This document shows, piece by piece, positions 29,070 to 39,426 of a DNA stretch of 64,000 bases. This DNA is from Sphingobium fuliginis (lineage in GTDB: Bacteria; Pseudomonadota; Alphaproteobacteria; Sphingomonadales; Sphingomonadaceae), in NCBI RefSeq assembly GCF_004152845.1, contig NZ_SEON01000003.1, forward strand, positions 372,001-436,000. Reading direction: 5' to 3'. Both the position numbers and the translations under genes were made by a program. The notes below the pieces were generated by a model. That model searched no databases. It had not been told where the DNA came from and saw only the letters and a program-made list of their open reading frames with translations. Position 1 is the stretch's first letter. Every line of letters starts with the position of its first letter.

Positions 29070-29555
29070 TCAGAGAAATTTTCTCTCCAGACCAAGCAGA
29101 TAGCTTTTGGCCTTCAAGCCGCCTGCAAAGCCCGTCAGTGCGCCGTTGGCGCCCACTACCCGGTGGCAGGGCGCAATGATGGAAATCGGGTTGCGCCCAT
29201 TGGCGGCACCCACTGCGCGGCAAGCGGACGGTCTCCCGATCTGACGGGCAATATCGGCATAGCTGCGCGTTTGTCCAAAGGGGATGGTCAGCAGCGCGGT
29301 CCAGACGCTTTTCTGAAAATCCGTGCCGTTGAAATGCAGCGGCAGGTCGAACGTCTCCCGCTGCCCGGCGAAATATTCATTCAGTTGCCGTCCCGCTTCC
29401 TCCAGCACCGGATGATCGCCCCTTTCGGTCCGCTGCCCCATGGGCACCCGCCGGGGATCGTCATCCTGCCACAGGACCGCCGCCAGCCCCGCCTCGCACG
29501 CGACCAGCGTCAGTTCACCGACGGGCGATGCCAGCGTCCGATATGCATAAGTCAT
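29070..29555 (-). CDS. ogt: methylated-DNA-protein-cysteine methyltransferase
   Basis: A 161-residue suicide repair protein for O6-alkylguanine. The acceptor Cys130 is in the invariant [12 protein letters not shown], followed by [11 protein letters not shown]. The DNA-binding helix-turn-helix region includes [21 protein letters not shown] with the arginine finger. There is no Ada-type N-terminal domain, so this is the short Ogt/MGMT form. The start chosen is the ATG at 29555 ([10 protein letters not shown]); the longer frame to 29633 adds 26 unrelated residues. It is convergent with tRNA-Arg and downstream of the efflux operon on the same strand. Confidence 0.94.
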   Translation of the reverse strand: MTYAYRTLASPVGELTLVACEAGLAAVLWQDDDPRRVPMGQRTERGDHPVLEEAGRQLNEYFAGQRETFDLPLHFNGTDFQKSVWTALLTIPFGQTRSYADIARQIGRPSACRAVGAANGRNPISIIAPCHRVVGANGALTGFAGGLKAKSYLLGLERKFL

Positions 29556-29636
29556 GCCCTGTCCTTTCAACCCTTTGCCGACGCCAGCATGGGGCATGAC
29601 ATGCATGGCCGCCTTCCCGCCGCTTGCGGTCAAAGA

Positions 29637-31046
29637 TCATTTCAGGCCGCCACCCATCGCGCGATACAGTTCGACCATGTTCGCGGCGCGCGCCAGCCGT
29701 GTCGCCAGCAGGCTCTGTTCGGCATTATAGAGCGTCCGCTGCGCATCCAGCGTGGTCAGGAAGGGATCGACGCCGGCGCGGAACCGCGCTTCCGACAGGC
29801 GATAGCTTACCCGCGCCGCATCCCGCAGGGATGTCTGCGCCTCCATTTGCTCCGTCATCGTGCCGCGCCGGGCAAGCGCATCGGCGACTTCGCGGAAACC
29901 CGCCTGCACGCTCTTCTCATAGGTGGCGACCATCGCGTCATAGGTGGCCCGCGCATAGCGCAGATTGCCCCTGTTCCGGCCGAAATCGAAGATCGGCAGG
30001 CTGGCGGACGGCACCACCGACCATGTGTCGCTGCCCGACTTGAACAGATTGGACAGGCCAAGGCTCAACGTCCCGAACGCCGCAGTCAGGGAGATATTCG
30101 GGAAGAAGGCCGCTCGCGCCGCGCCGATATTGGCATTGGCCGCCAGCAACTGATGTTCGGCCGCCATGATGTCCGGGCGTCGCAGCAAAGCCGTGGAAGG
30201 CAGGTCGGCCGGCAGGTTGGAGAGGGTGACGTCGCCATCCGGCATCGCCGCCGGCAAGTCCTCCGCCGCCACCGTCATACCGGTAAGCAGGTTCAGCGCA
30301 TTCTGGTCCTGCGCCACCAGGGTCGTCGCCTCGGCAATGTCGGACCGCGCCCGGTCATGGCTGGTCTGCGCCTGCCGCACTTCCAGTTCCGACGCGATCC
30401 CCTTGGCGAAGCGGGCCTTGGTGAGGTCCAGCGTCTGGCCGAAGGCTTTTTCCAGATCGCGCGCAATCCTCAACCGCTCCTGATCCGCCGCCATGGCGAG
30501 CCAGGCGTTAGCGACCTCTGCGACCAGCGCGGTCTGCGCCGCATTCCGGTTCTCGACCGATGCGAAATATTGTTCCTGCGCCGCCCTGCTGAGGTTGCGC
30601 ACCCGGCCGAACAGGTCGATTTCCCAGGCCGACACGCCCACGGACGCCGAATAGATGTCCATCCGGCCCGTCCCGACCTGCGAGAAGGGCGTGTCCTGAT
30701 AGGTGGCGCTGCCGCTGGCGTTCACAGTGGGAAATATGTCCGCCCGCCGCACGCGATATTGCGCCCGCGCCTGCTCGACATTGGCAAGGGCGACACGCAG
30801 GTCGCGATTATTGGCCAGCGACGTCTCGATCACCCGCGCCAGGCGGGGATCGACGAAGAAATCCTTCCAGGCCGTATCCGCCGGAACGATCGCCGGCCCT
30901 TGCCCAGCCGGATAGGCCGGCCCCTGCGGGCTCCCCCCCGGCACCGGCAAGGCAGGGCGCACATATTTGGGCGCCATGTCGCAGGCCGCGAGCGTCAGCG
31001 CCAGAGCAGCCGCCGAGAACGGCTTCATCTTGTTCATTATCCTCAT
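29637..31046 (-). CDS. RND efflux outer membrane lipoprotein, OprM/NodT family
   Basis: A 469-residue outer membrane factor. A lipoprotein signal peptide ends in the lipobox LTLAAC, so the mature protein is acylated. The two OEP repeats follow, with the conserved [15 protein letters not shown] and [16 protein letters not shown]. As a trimer it forms the exit duct for the pump encoded upstream. The ATG at 31046 overlaps the stop of the transporter gene (ATGA); ATG 31037 is an alternative. It is the last gene of the adaptor-transporter-duct operon. Confidence 0.94.
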   Translation of the reverse strand: MRIMNKMKPFSAAALALTLAACDMAPKYVRPALPVPGGSPQGPAYPAGQGPAIVPADTAWKDFFVDPRLARVIETSLANNRDLRVALANVEQARAQYRVRRADIFPTVNASGSATYQDTPFSQVGTGRMDIYSASVGVSAWEIDLFGRVRNLSRAAQEQYFASVENRNAAQTALVAEVANAWLAMAADQERLRIARDLEKAFGQTLDLTKARFAKGIASELEVRQAQTSHDRARSDIAEATTLVAQDQNALNLLTGMTVAAEDLPAAMPDGDVTLSNLPADLPSTALLRRPDIMAAEHQLLAANANIGAARAAFFPNISLTAAFGTLSLGLSNLFKSGSDTWSVVPSASLPIFDFGRNRGNLRYARATYDAMVATYEKSVQAGFREVADALARRGTMTEQMEAQTSLRDAARVSYRLSEARFRAGVDPFLTTLDAQRTLYNAEQSLLATRLARAANMVELYRAMGGGLK

Positions 31047-34000
31047 GCCTCCTGCGGACCCAGCCGGGCGCCGCCCTCATGCCCGCCTTGATCCTTGCCA
31101 TGATGTTCGCGGAACAGCCGCTTCACGACGGTGAAGAAGACCGGCACGAAGAAGATGGCGAGCACCGTCGCGGACAGCATGCCGCCGACCACGGCCCAGC
31201 CTATGGCGTTCTGGCCGCCTGCGCCCGCGCCCTTCGCCACCGCCAGCGGCAGCACGCCGAAGACGAAGGCGAAGCTGGTCATCAGGATCGGCCGCAGGCG
31301 CAGCTTGCCCGCCTCCAACGCCGCCCGCGCAGGTGGCAGCCCCTCGCGCATCTTCTCCTCGGCGAATTCGACGATCAGGATGGCGTTCTTGGCCGACACG
31401 CCGATGGTCGTGATCAGGCCGACCTGAAGGTAGATGTCGTTGTTGAGGCCGACCAGCATCGCGGCGACCACCGCGCCGAACACGCCCAGCGGCACCACCA
31501 GCATCACGGCGATGGGCACGGACCAGCTTTCATAAAGCGCGGCGAGGCACAGGAACACGATCAGCATCGACAACGCATAAAGCGCCGGCGCCTGCCCGCC
31601 GGAGGTCTTCTCCTCATAGGAAATGCCGTTCCATTCATAACCGACGCCTGCCGGCAGCTTGGCCGCCATTTCCTCCATCGCCTTCATCGCCTCGCCGGTC
31701 GAAACGCCCGGCGCGGGCGCACCCATGATCTGCATCGACGGCACGCCGTTGAACCGCTCCAGCTTCGCCGGGCCATGGGTCCATTCGGTCGTCGCAAAGG
31801 AAGAGATCGGCGCCATCGCGCCGCCGCTTCCCCGCACATGCAGCACGCCGATCGAATCCGGCGTGGTCCGGAACGGCGCATCGGCCTGCACATAGACGCG
31901 CTTCACCCGGTCGCGGTCGATGAAGTCGTTGACGTAGCTGCTGCCCATCGCCGTGCTGATCGTATCGTTGACGTCGGACTGGGCGATGCCCAGCGCGCCC
32001 GCTGCCGCCTGATCGACGTTGAGCTTGAGCTGCGGCGTATCCTCCAGCCCGTTGGGGCGCACCTGCGCCAGCCGCTTGTCGGCCATGGCCATGCCCAGCA
32101 ACTGGTTGCGCGCCTCCAGCATCCTGTCATGGCCCAGCCCGGCGCGGTCCACGAGCTGAAAGTCGAAGCCGGTGGCATTGCCCAGTTCCTGCACGGCGGG
32201 CGGCACGAAGGCGATCGCCATGCCTGCGGAAATCCGCTGGAACGCGCCATTGGCGCGCAAAGCGATGGCGGACACCTTGTTGTCGGCGCCCTCGCGCTGC
32301 GACCAGTCCTTCATCCTGACAAAGGCGAGGCCGACATTCTGGCCCTGGCCCACGAAACCGAAGCCGGAGATGGTGAAGACGGCGGCAACATTCCGCTTCT
32401 CGTCCGTCATATAGTGATCGCGCACCTTCGCCAGCGTCCGTTCGGTCTCCTCCAGCGTCGACCCGGTCGGGAGCGACACCTGGTTGATGATGATGCCCTG
32501 ATCTTCATCGGGCAGGAAACCGCCAGGCAGGCGCAGGAAGACCAGCGCCATCCCCGCGACGATCAATGCATAGACCAGCATCGTGCGGCCCCAGCGCCGC
32601 TCGACCTTCTCCACGGTCGCGCCGTATCGCACGACATTGCGGTCGAAGGTCCGGTTGAACCAGTCGAAGAAGCGGCCGAAGCGCGACCCCAGCGGGCCGG
32701 TCCAGACATGGCTGTGCCCCCGGGGACGCAGGATCGTCGCGCAGAGCGCGGGCGTCAGGATCAACGCGACCAGCACCGACAACACCATGGCGGACACGAT
32801 GGTGATGGAGAACTGGCGGAAGATCACGCCCGTCGACCCGCCGAAGAACGCCATGGGCAGGAACACCGCCGACAGCACCAGGCCGATGCCGATCAACGCG
32901 CCGCTGATCTCGTCCATCGACTTCTTCGCGGCTTCCTTTGGGCTAAGCCCTTCTTCCTGTATGATGCGCTCGACATTCTCGACCACGACGATGGCGTCGT
33001 CGACCAGCAGGCCGATCGCCAGCACCATGCCGAACAGCGTCAGCGTGTTGATGGTGAATCCCGCCGCATAGAGGATCGCCAGCGATCCCAACAGCACCAC
33101 CGGCACCGCAATGGTGGGGATCAGCGTGGCGCGCCAGTTCTGAAGGAACAGGAACATCACCACGAAGACGAGCAGCGTCGCTTCGAACAGCGTGTGGATG
33201 ACCTGCTCCACCGACAGTTTCACGAAGGTCGAATTGTCTACCGGGAAGTCGTATTTGACCCAGCTCGGGAAGGTTTTCGACAGTTCGTTGACCCGGTTCT
33301 TCACGCCTTCCACCGTATCGAGCGCATTGGCGCCCGGCGCCAGCCTTACGCCGAAGCCGGCGGCCGGATGGCCATTGAACCTCGCGCCGAAGCTGTAGCT
33401 TTCCGCACCCAACTCGACCCTGGCGACATCCGCCAGATAGACGACCGATCCGTTGCTGTTGCTGCGCAGCCGGATCTGCCGGAACTCTTCGGGGGTCCTG
33501 AGGCGCGACTGCGCCGTCACGGTTGCGTTCAGCGCCTGGCCGCGGGGCGACGGCGTGCCGCCGATCTGGCCTGCGGAAACCTGCGCATTCTGGGCGCGTA
33601 TGGCGGATTTGACGTCGCCGGTGGTGACGCCCAGATTGGCCATCTTATAGGGATCGAGCCAGATGCGCATCGCATATTGCGCGCCCAGCAACTGGGTATC
33701 CCCCACGCCGTCGACGCGGCTGATCGGATCCTGCAGGGCGGAAGCGACGAAATCGCCCGCATCCTGCTGATCATGAATGCCGTCATCGGCATAGACGGCC
33801 ATGATCATCAGGAAGGTCGAGGTGGATTTGGTGACGCGCAGCCCCTGTTGCTGCACTTCCTGCGGCAACAGGGGGGTGGCCTGGGCCAGCTTGTTCTGAA
33901 CCTGGACCTGCGCGATGTCGGCATCCGTTCCCTGCTCGAAGGTCAGGGTGATGGTGAGGTTGCCCGCCGAATCGCTGCTGGACGAGAAGTAGCGGAGATT

Positions 34001-34219
34001 GTCGATGCCCTTGAGCTGCTGCTCTATGATCTGCGTCGTCGTGCTTTCCAGCGTTTCCGCATTCGCGCCCGGATAGGTGGTGGCGATCGTCACCGCGGGC
34101 GGCGCGATCTCCGGAAACTGCGCCACGGCCAGCGAGCGCAGGGCCAGAATGCCGGCCAGCATGATGACGATGGCGATGACCCATGCGAAGATGGGCCTGT
34201 CGATGAAATAGCGGGCCAT
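31043..34219 (-). CDS. RND multidrug efflux transporter, AcrB/MexB (HAE1) type
   Basis: A 1058-residue resistance-nodulation-division permease with the expected 12 membrane helices. It begins [20 protein letters not shown]. The proton-relay aspartate pair is in [16 protein letters not shown], and helix 10 has the usual [20 protein letters not shown]. The hydrophilic inserts between TM1-2 and TM7-8 are full length. It exports lipophilic drugs, dyes or bile-salt-like compounds from the periplasm by proton antiport. It follows the adaptor gene by 3 bases and overlaps the duct gene by 4. The substrate range cannot be predicted; TtgB and MexB are the nearest models. Confidence 0.97.
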   Translation of the reverse strand: MARYFIDRPIFAWVIAIVIMLAGILALRSLAVAQFPEIAPPAVTIATTYPGANAETLESTTTQIIEQQLKGIDNLRYFSSSSDSAGNLTITLTFEQGTDADIAQVQVQNKLAQATPLLPQEVQQQGLRVTKSTSTFLMIMAVYADDGIHDQQDAGDFVASALQDPISRVDGVGDTQLLGAQYAMRIWLDPYKMANLGVTTGDVKSAIRAQNAQVSAGQIGGTPSPRGQALNATVTAQSRLRTPEEFRQIRLRSNSNGSVVYLADVARVELGAESYSFGARFNGHPAAGFGVRLAPGANALDTVEGVKNRVNELSKTFPSWVKYDFPVDNSTFVKLSVEQVIHTLFEATLLVFVVMFLFLQNWRATLIPTIAVPVVLLGSLAILYAAGFTINTLTLFGMVLAIGLLVDDAIVVVENVERIIQEEGLSPKEAAKKSMDEISGALIGIGLVLSAVFLPMAFFGGSTGVIFRQFSITIVSAMVLSVLVALILTPALCATILRPRGHSHVWTGPLGSRFGRFFDWFNRTFDRNVVRYGATVEKVERRWGRTMLVYALIVAGMALVFLRLPGGFLPDEDQGIIINQVSLPTGSTLEETERTLAKVRDHYMTDEKRNVAAVFTISGFGFVGQGQNVGLAFVRMKDWSQREGADNKVSAIALRANGAFQRISAGMAIAFVPPAVQELGNATGFDFQLVDRAGLGHDRMLEARNQLLGMAMADKRLAQVRPNGLEDTPQLKLNVDQAAAGALGIAQSDVNDTISTAMGSSYVNDFIDRDRVKRVYVQADAPFRTTPDSIGVLHVRGSGGAMAPISSFATTEWTHGPAKLERFNGVPSMQIMGAPAPGVSTGEAMKAMEEMAAKLPAGVGYEWNGISYEEKTSGGQAPALYALSMLIVFLCLAALYESWSVPIAVMLVVPLGVFGAVVAAMLVGLNNDIYLQVGLITTIGVSAKNAILIVEFAEEKMREGLPPARAALEAGKLRLRPILMTSFAFVFGVLPLAVAKGAGAGGQNAIGWAVVGGMLSATVLAIFFVPVFFTVVKRLFREHHGKDQGGHEGGARLGPQEA

Positions 34220-34222
34220 GAC

Positions 34223-35383
34223 TTAGTTCGCCCCGCCGGCATTCGCCTGCCTGCCCGCCGTCACCTGCTGCGGCGCGCCCGGCTTCACGACCGTTCCGGG
34301 CCGCAGGTTCACCAGGCCCTCCACGACCAGCCTGTCTCCCGCCTTCAGCCCCTTGGTGACGATCCACTTGTCGCCAATGGCCCGGTCCGTTTCGACCTGA
34401 CGCAGTTCGACCTTGTTGTCCGCACCCACCACCATGGCGGTGGCCCGGCCCCGCGCATCACGGGTGATGCCCTGCTGCGGCGCAAGGATCGCCTGGCTGC
34501 GTTGGCCCTCGACCAGCCTGGCCCGCACATACATGCCGGGCAGCAACAGGCCGTCCGGATTGGCGAAGGTCGCACGCAGCGTCACCGCGCCCGAACTGGG
34601 ATCCACCGTCACCTCGGAAAATTGCAGACGCCCCTCGATCGGATAGACGCTGCCATTGGGCAGCAGCAACTGGACCCGCGCGCCGTTAGCGGCACTTACG
34701 CCGCCTGCCTTCATCGCCTGTTTGAGGTCGATGATCTGCGCGGCCGACTGGGTCACGTCGACATAGACGACGTCGGTCCGCTGGATCGTCGCCAGCGGGT
34801 CGGCCTGTCCTGCCTGCACCAACGCGCCCGGCGTGAACAGGGAACGGCCGATCCGCCCGGAAATGGGGGCCCTTATGCGGGTGAAATCCTGGTTCACCTG
34901 CGCGGCCTGCACCGCCGCCCGCTGCGCGGCGACATCGGCGCGCGCCTGCTGCGCCGAGGCGGCGGCATTGTCGGCCTCCTGCCGGCTGACGGCGTTGATG
35001 CCGACCAGTTCCTTGTAACGCTGCGCCTGCAGTCCCGTCGCCCGGATCGATGCCTGCGCCCGAGAGAGCGCGCCCTGCGCCTGCCCCAGGGCGGCGCGAT
35101 AGGGCGCATCCTCGATCTCGTAGAGCAATTGGCCCGCACGCACCACGGCGCCTTCGGTGAACAGCCGGCGGCGGATGACGCCGCTGATCTGGGGCCGGAC
35201 CTCTGCCGTTTCCACTGCGGCGATGCGGCCGGGAAGCTCGGTCGTCAACGGAGCGTTTTCCACCGTCAATTTCACCACACCGACCGCGGGCGGCGGCGGC
35301 GCAGGCTGCTGCTGCTGGCCACAGGCGCCCAGCGCAAGGGCCGACGCGCAGGCGAACAGTCCGACAAAAATCCCCTTTTGCAT
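34223..35383 (-). CDS. RND efflux periplasmic adaptor, AcrA/MexA type lipoprotein
   Basis: A 386-residue membrane fusion protein. The signal peptide ends in the lipobox LALGAC (Cys about residue 20), followed by a Gln/Pro linker. The lipoyl half-motif ISGVIRRRLFTEGAVVRAGQ lies at about 65-85, an alpha-hairpin at about 95-165, and the second lipoyl half at FTRIRAPISGRIGRSLFTPG. It bridges transporter and outer membrane duct. The start chosen is the ATG at 35383 (MQKGIFVGLFAC); the open frame upstream to 35575 crosses the operator and the regulator gene and is not plausible. It is the first gene of the operon, divergent from the TetR gene. Confidence 0.95.
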   Translation of the reverse strand: MQKGIFVGLFACASALALGACGQQQQPAPPPPAVGVVKLTVENAPLTTELPGRIAAVETAEVRPQISGVIRRRLFTEGAVVRAGQLLYEIEDAPYRAALGQAQGALSRAQASIRATGLQAQRYKELVGINAVSRQEADNAAASAQQARADVAAQRAAVQAAQVNQDFTRIRAPISGRIGRSLFTPGALVQAGQADPLATIQRTDVVYVDVTQSAAQIIDLKQAMKAGGVSAANGARVQLLLPNGSVYPIEGRLQFSEVTVDPSSGAVTLRATFANPDGLLLPGMYVRARLVEGQRSQAILAPQQGITRDARGRATAMVVGADNKVELRQVETDRAIGDKWIVTKGLKAGDRLVVEGLVNLRPGTVVKPGAPQQVTAGRQANAGGAN

Positions 35384-35418
35384 CGGTCGATGCTCCGTTT
35401 CCACTGGTGGCTTCAATT

Positions 35419-35436
35419 GGAATGAACGTTCATTCC
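35419..35436. promoter_or_regulatory. operator of the TetR-family efflux regulator
   Basis: A perfect 18-bp palindrome, GGAATGAACGTTCATTCC, in the 118-base gap between the divergent adaptor and tetR genes. Size, symmetry and place are typical for a TetR/AcrR operator controlling both directions. Confidence 0.75.
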
Positions 35437-35501
35437 GCTTGCGCGGCAGGTAGGAACATGCCACAATTTGTTCAAGAGTAAAAAAGACGGGACGAAGATT
35501 T

Positions 35502-36089
35502 TTGGCTGCATTGCAACATGAACGGAATGCCAGGGACCGCATATTGGATGCGGCCCGCGATCTGTTCGCCGCCAACGGTTTTCATCAGAGCGCGATGGCC
35601 GAACTGGCTGCCGCGGCGCATGTGTCCGTCGGCCAGATCTACCGGCTGTTCAAGGGCAAGGAAGACATTATCGAAGCGATCGTGAATAGCGATACGCGCG
35701 AACGCGAAGCGACGATCCTGAGCTTGCAGAACCGTCTCGAGGCAGGGGAGATCAGCATAGAGCGGACCTTCGAACTGCTGCTGCTGGAGGTGATGGACAA
35801 CCCGCACGAGGCCCTGTCCTTCGATATTCTGGCCGAGGGATTCCGCAACGCGCGGGTCGCGGGCACGATTGCCGACATGTGCAACGGCCTGCGGAAATCC
35901 CTGGGGGATTTCGCCTGCGTCGCAAACCCCGGATTGTCAGGCGAAGCGCTGAAAAGCGCCGAAGAAATGATCCTGGCCTGTTTGTTCGGGTTGGGCCATC
36001 GCAGCCTGTCGGCACCGACCATCAGCGCTGAGCGTACCGCCAAATGCGCGGCCTTCATGATCGTCGCCGCGCTTCGCGCCATGGACTGA
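35502..36089 (+). CDS. TetR/AcrR family repressor of the RND efflux operon
   Basis: A 195-residue TetR-type regulator. The N-terminal helix-turn-helix is clear (RILDAARDLFAANGFHQSAM, then ELAAAAHVSVGQIYRLFKGKED), followed by a helical ligand-binding domain. No ATG fits: the frame opens with TTG at 35502, with a second TTG at 35511; gacgaag is the probable ribosome binding site. It is divergent from the adaptor gene and has an 18-bp palindrome between, so it most likely represses both itself and the pump and responds to a pump substrate. Confidence 0.9.
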   Translation: MAALQHERNARDRILDAARDLFAANGFHQSAMAELAAAAHVSVGQIYRLFKGKEDIIEAIVNSDTREREATILSLQNRLEAGEISIERTFELLLLEVMDNPHEALSFDILAEGFRNARVAGTIADMCNGLRKSLGDFACVANPGLSGEALKSAEEMILACLFGLGHRSLSAPTISAERTAKCAAFMIVAALRAMD

Positions 36090-36220
36090 AGGCGCGGGCT
36101 TCGGTCCGGCTCGGCTTCCGGTCAGTCTGCCGCGTTGCAGCAGAAATGCCTGAAATCAGCCGCAACTTTCGGCCGCCGGAAACATTCCTGCCCCCAAATC
36201 GTTCCCCCGGGAGGCAAGAA

Positions 36221-36385
36221 ATGGGTATCAACATGTCGTTCGACCGCAGCTATTTCGAGGCGCGGCTGGACCGCAATCGCAGGCTGGCCGCCCGCTCCCG
36301 CAATCCGGAAATCCGCGCGATCCACATGGAATATGTGCGGCTCTACAGCCAATTGCTGGAACAGACGGAGCGCGTCCCGGCCTGA
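36221..36385 (+). CDS. small basic hypothetical protein
   Basis: 54 residues, helical and charged, beginning MGINMSFDRSYFEARLDRNR and containing EIRAIHMEYVRLYSQLL. A ribosome binding site gggaggcaag directly precedes the ATG, which is the main evidence. The pattern of a short amphipathic helix with R-x-x-x-A-x-x-x-x-N-P-x-I is reminiscent of small unannotated sphingomonad proteins, but I cannot name a family. It is convergent with the M16 protease gene; the stop codons are about 14 bases apart. Confidence 0.55.
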   Translation: MGINMSFDRSYFEARLDRNRRLAARSRNPEIRAIHMEYVRLYSQLLEQTERVPA

Positions 36386-36398
36386 GCCGCCGGTCCGC

Positions 36399-39290
36399 CT
36401 ATTTGGCGGCGACGCCATCGGGCAGCACCACCGCAGACCAGCTCTTGCCGAGCACCAGATATTTGGCCGCCAGCGCCCGAATATCGGTTGGCGTGACGGT
36501 CAGCATGTCCTGCGCCATGGTCTGCATCGCCTGTACATAGCGCGGGTCGTGGGTAGCGCCCTCCATCTGGTTCATCCAGAAGGCATTGCCTGTCCCTGCC
36601 CGCATCAGCAATTGCCGCATCGGCGCGACGGCGCGCTGCAATTCGTCCTCGCTCACTAGATTTTTGACGAGGTCCGCCGCCGTGTCCTTCACCACGCCGT
36701 AGAAATAACGGACGCGATCCGGGCGCACCTGGCTCGTCACCAATATGTAACCGCCGCTTTCATAGGAAAATGGCCAGTTGTTCTGGACGCTGGGCGAATA
36801 AGCCGCGCCTTCGGTCGAACGCAGCTTGTCGAACAGCCGATCGTTGAAAATCTGCGTCAGGATCTCAAGCTGCCGCGCTTCCTTCGTCAGTGCGAACCCG
36901 CCTGCCGTGGGCCATGCCATGACCGCCGCCGCTTGCTCCTTGTCGCCCTTGTGCCGCAGGATCACCGGGCTTTCGACATGGGCGGGAAAGCGCATCAGCT
37001 TGTTGGCGGCGGGAACCGGGACATCCGCCCGCTGCGGCAGCGCACCGAAGGTCGCCGCCACGGCTGCAATGGCATCGTCCGCCTTCACCTGTCCGAAAAT
37101 CTGTATCTCGACGGGCCCGGATGCCAGCAGCGGTTCCCATGTGGCGCGAAAGGCTTGCGGAGTCAGCGCGTCGATCTCCGCCCGCGAAGGCGTGCGGAAC
37201 CGCACATCCCTGTCGTGCAGCAACCAGTTGAGGTCCCGCGCCAGCACGGAATCCGGCGCCCGCTCCATCGCGTCATAGGCGACCCCTGCCCCCGTCTTCA
37301 CGCGCGCGATCGGCGCGGGGTCCCATCCCGGCGCAAACAGCTTGGTCGCGAACAGCAGCAATTGGTCCTTATAATCCGCCGGACGCGTTACGGCCTGCAT
37401 TTCAAAGGCGTCGTCGTCGATGGCGAAATCCATCCCCATGCGGCGGCCATTGGTCAGGTCATCGAGTTCCCGCTGGCCCAGCTTCCCTATTCCACTCGCC
37501 ACCAGCGCATAATCCGCCGCCCAGCCCGGCACGGGCCGGGTCGGGGAAAAGGCCTGCTGGCCATGACCGAAGCGGACGTTGATCCGCACCTTCTCCGTTT
37601 CCGCATCATTGGCGAACAGGGTCAGCTTGACGCCGTTGGAGAAGACAATGCTTTCCATCCCCGGCAGGCCGATGGGCGTACGCGAAACGACCTTCCCCGG
37701 CGCGCCGAGCTTCGGCAGGTCGGCCATGGTCACAACCTTGTCCGCCAGCCGCGCGTTGGTCGCCGCCTTGACCGGCGCGGCGACAGCGGCGGCCAGCTTC
37801 GCGTCGACGCCGGGCTGGACCTTGCCAGTGATCAGGTGCGCGCGGAAGACGCCGGCGGAGAAGAGCCGCCGGGTCGAATCCAATATCTTCTGCGGCGTCA
37901 TGCCCGTCTTGCCGGAGCGGAAGATGTCCAGCGCCGCCTGCGGGCTGACCGTGGTTTCGCGAATGTCGACCGCGCTCACCAGGTCGCTCGCCTGCTTGGC
38001 GCCCGCCTCCGTATCGGCATTCTCGACCTGAATCGCGAGTGCGGTGTCCATCTGCGCATATTCGCGGTCGATCTCTATCTGGCTTGGCGGCGCGGCCTTG
38101 GCATCCTCTATGATTGCGCGCACGTCGCCCAACGCCTTTTCCCAATTCTCGCCCGTGGGCACGATGGTGACGAAGGTGCCATCGGCGGACCGGCTGACAT
38201 CCTGCTGATCCACGCTTGCCTGCAGGAAGCTGCCGCCGCTGCGCGCAGCCTGTTCCAGACGGCGGCTGATGATCTGCAGGGCCAGCATGTCGGTCAGCTT
38301 GTCCTGATTGTAGACGATGGTGTCGGCATGCGGCTTCCACGGGCGCAGCCAGGCCATGGTAAGGCCGGTGGGCGCGCCGGGCTCCACCGTCACCCTGGTG
38401 GCAGGGGCCCTGGGGTCGGGCTCCCCGAAATCGGGTAGCGGCGCGCCCTTTCCGGGGACGGTCCAGGAGCCGAAATTATCCTTGATCAATTGCTCGGCCA
38501 TGGCCGGGTCGATGTCGCCCGCAATCGAGATCACGGCATTTTCCGGGCGGTACCAGCGCTGGTGAAAAGCTTCCATCTTCGCCGCCGTGACGGCATTCAA
38601 CGTTGCCACCGTGCCGATGGGGCTATGATCGGCCAGCGGCTGGCCAGCGAAGAAATGCCGTCTGGTCGCATCGGAAATCCGCATCTGCGGCCCGTCGCTC
38701 TCCCGCTTTTCCGCAAGGACCACGGCCCGCTCGGCATTCACGGCGCTCTCGACGATATTGGGGTCGGCCATCATGCCGGCGAGTATCTTCATGCTTTCGC
38801 CCAGGCTGGCCTGCGTCGCCTGCGGCAGGTCGAGCGCATAGGTGGTCCCGGTCGGCGTCGTCTGCGCATTGCTGTCGCTGCCGAAGGTGACGCCCAGCCG
38901 CTGCCAGATGCGCTTGGATTCCCCGTCGGGCACATGGCGGGAGCCGCGGAAGGTCAGATGCTCCATGAAATGGGCATATCCCAGCTCATCGGACTGCTCC
39001 ATCAGCGAGCCGGCGTCGATCCGCAGCCGGACCGACACCTGACCCGGCGGCACGCCATTGCGGCGGACGGCATAGCGCACGCCATTGGACAGGGTGCCGA
39101 AGCGCCAGGCCGGATCGATCGGAACATCGCTGTTCTCGTAGAGCCATGGCCTGACCTGCGCCTTGGTAGAGCCCGGCGCCGTGGACGTGGCAGTCGGGTC
39201 CGTCTTCGCCCACAGAGGCGCGGGCGTTCCCGAAAGCAGCAGGGCAAGGACGGACAGCGAAGCGGCGGAACGCCGGAAGGAAAAGCTCAT
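36399..39290 (-). CDS. M16 family zinc metalloprotease (periplasmic, double domain)
   Basis: A 963-residue pitrilysin-type protease. A signal peptide covers about residues 1-28 (LSVLALLLSGTPAPLWA). The inverted zinc motif H-x-x-E-H is at residues 107-111 (AHFMEHLTFRG), and the distal glutamate is in NAERAVVLAEKRE. A second, inactive M16 half follows, typical for clamshell enzymes that degrade peptides. It probably acts in the periplasm or at the outer membrane on peptides. The start chosen is the ATG at 39290 (MSFSFRRSAASL); the frame to 39350 has no signal-like sequence. It follows the DEAD-box helicase gene, with a palindromic repeat in the gap. Confidence 0.93.
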   Translation of the reverse strand: MSFSFRRSAASLSVLALLLSGTPAPLWAKTDPTATSTAPGSTKAQVRPWLYENSDVPIDPAWRFGTLSNGVRYAVRRNGVPPGQVSVRLRIDAGSLMEQSDELGYAHFMEHLTFRGSRHVPDGESKRIWQRLGVTFGSDSNAQTTPTGTTYALDLPQATQASLGESMKILAGMMADPNIVESAVNAERAVVLAEKRESDGPQMRISDATRRHFFAGQPLADHSPIGTVATLNAVTAAKMEAFHQRWYRPENAVISIAGDIDPAMAEQLIKDNFGSWTVPGKGAPLPDFGEPDPRAPATRVTVEPGAPTGLTMAWLRPWKPHADTIVYNQDKLTDMLALQIISRRLEQAARSGGSFLQASVDQQDVSRSADGTFVTIVPTGENWEKALGDVRAIIEDAKAAPPSQIEIDREYAQMDTALAIQVENADTEAGAKQASDLVSAVDIRETTVSPQAALDIFRSGKTGMTPQKILDSTRRLFSAGVFRAHLITGKVQPGVDAKLAAAVAAPVKAATNARLADKVVTMADLPKLGAPGKVVSRTPIGLPGMESIVFSNGVKLTLFANDAETEKVRINVRFGHGQQAFSPTRPVPGWAADYALVASGIGKLGQRELDDLTNGRRMGMDFAIDDDAFEMQAVTRPADYKDQLLLFATKLFAPGWDPAPIARVKTGAGVAYDAMERAPDSVLARDLNWLLHDRDVRFRTPSRAEIDALTPQAFRATWEPLLASGPVEIQIFGQVKADDAIAAVAATFGALPQRADVPVPAANKLMRFPAHVESPVILRHKGDKEQAAAVMAWPTAGGFALTKEARQLEILTQIFNDRLFDKLRSTEGAAYSPSVQNNWPFSYESGGYILVTSQVRPDRVRYFYGVVKDTAADLVKNLVSEDELQRAVAPMRQLLMRAGTGNAFWMNQMEGATHDPRYVQAMQTMAQDMLTVTPTDIRALAAKYLVLGKSWSAVVLPDGVAAK

Positions 39291-39350
39291 GGCCGCGCAG
39301 CCTAAAGAGATTTTCCTGAATGGCCACTGACAAAGAGGAAGGAACCTCAT

Positions 39351-39412
39351 CTTCCCGCGAAGACGGGAATCCGGTCAAACGGCAGGACTGGGCTCCTGCC
39401 TTCGCAGGAGCC
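39351..39412. repeat. intergenic palindromic repeat, CCTGCGAAGGCAGG family, copy 2
   Basis: The left palindrome cttcccgcgaagacgggaa, a spacer with ccggtcaaacggcaggactg, and the right palindrome ctcctgccttcgcaggag. The two ends are near-complements of each other (GCGAAG and CTTCGC loops), so the whole unit can also fold as one hairpin. It lies between the helicase and M16 genes. Confidence 0.82.
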
Positions 39413-39426
39413 CATCATATCCAGGA

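Noticed and set aside
31079..35425. 1448-codon open frame on the plus strand
   Set aside because: Lies antisense to the whole RND efflux operon; its His/Arg/Asp-rich translation is the usual shadow of high-GC genes.
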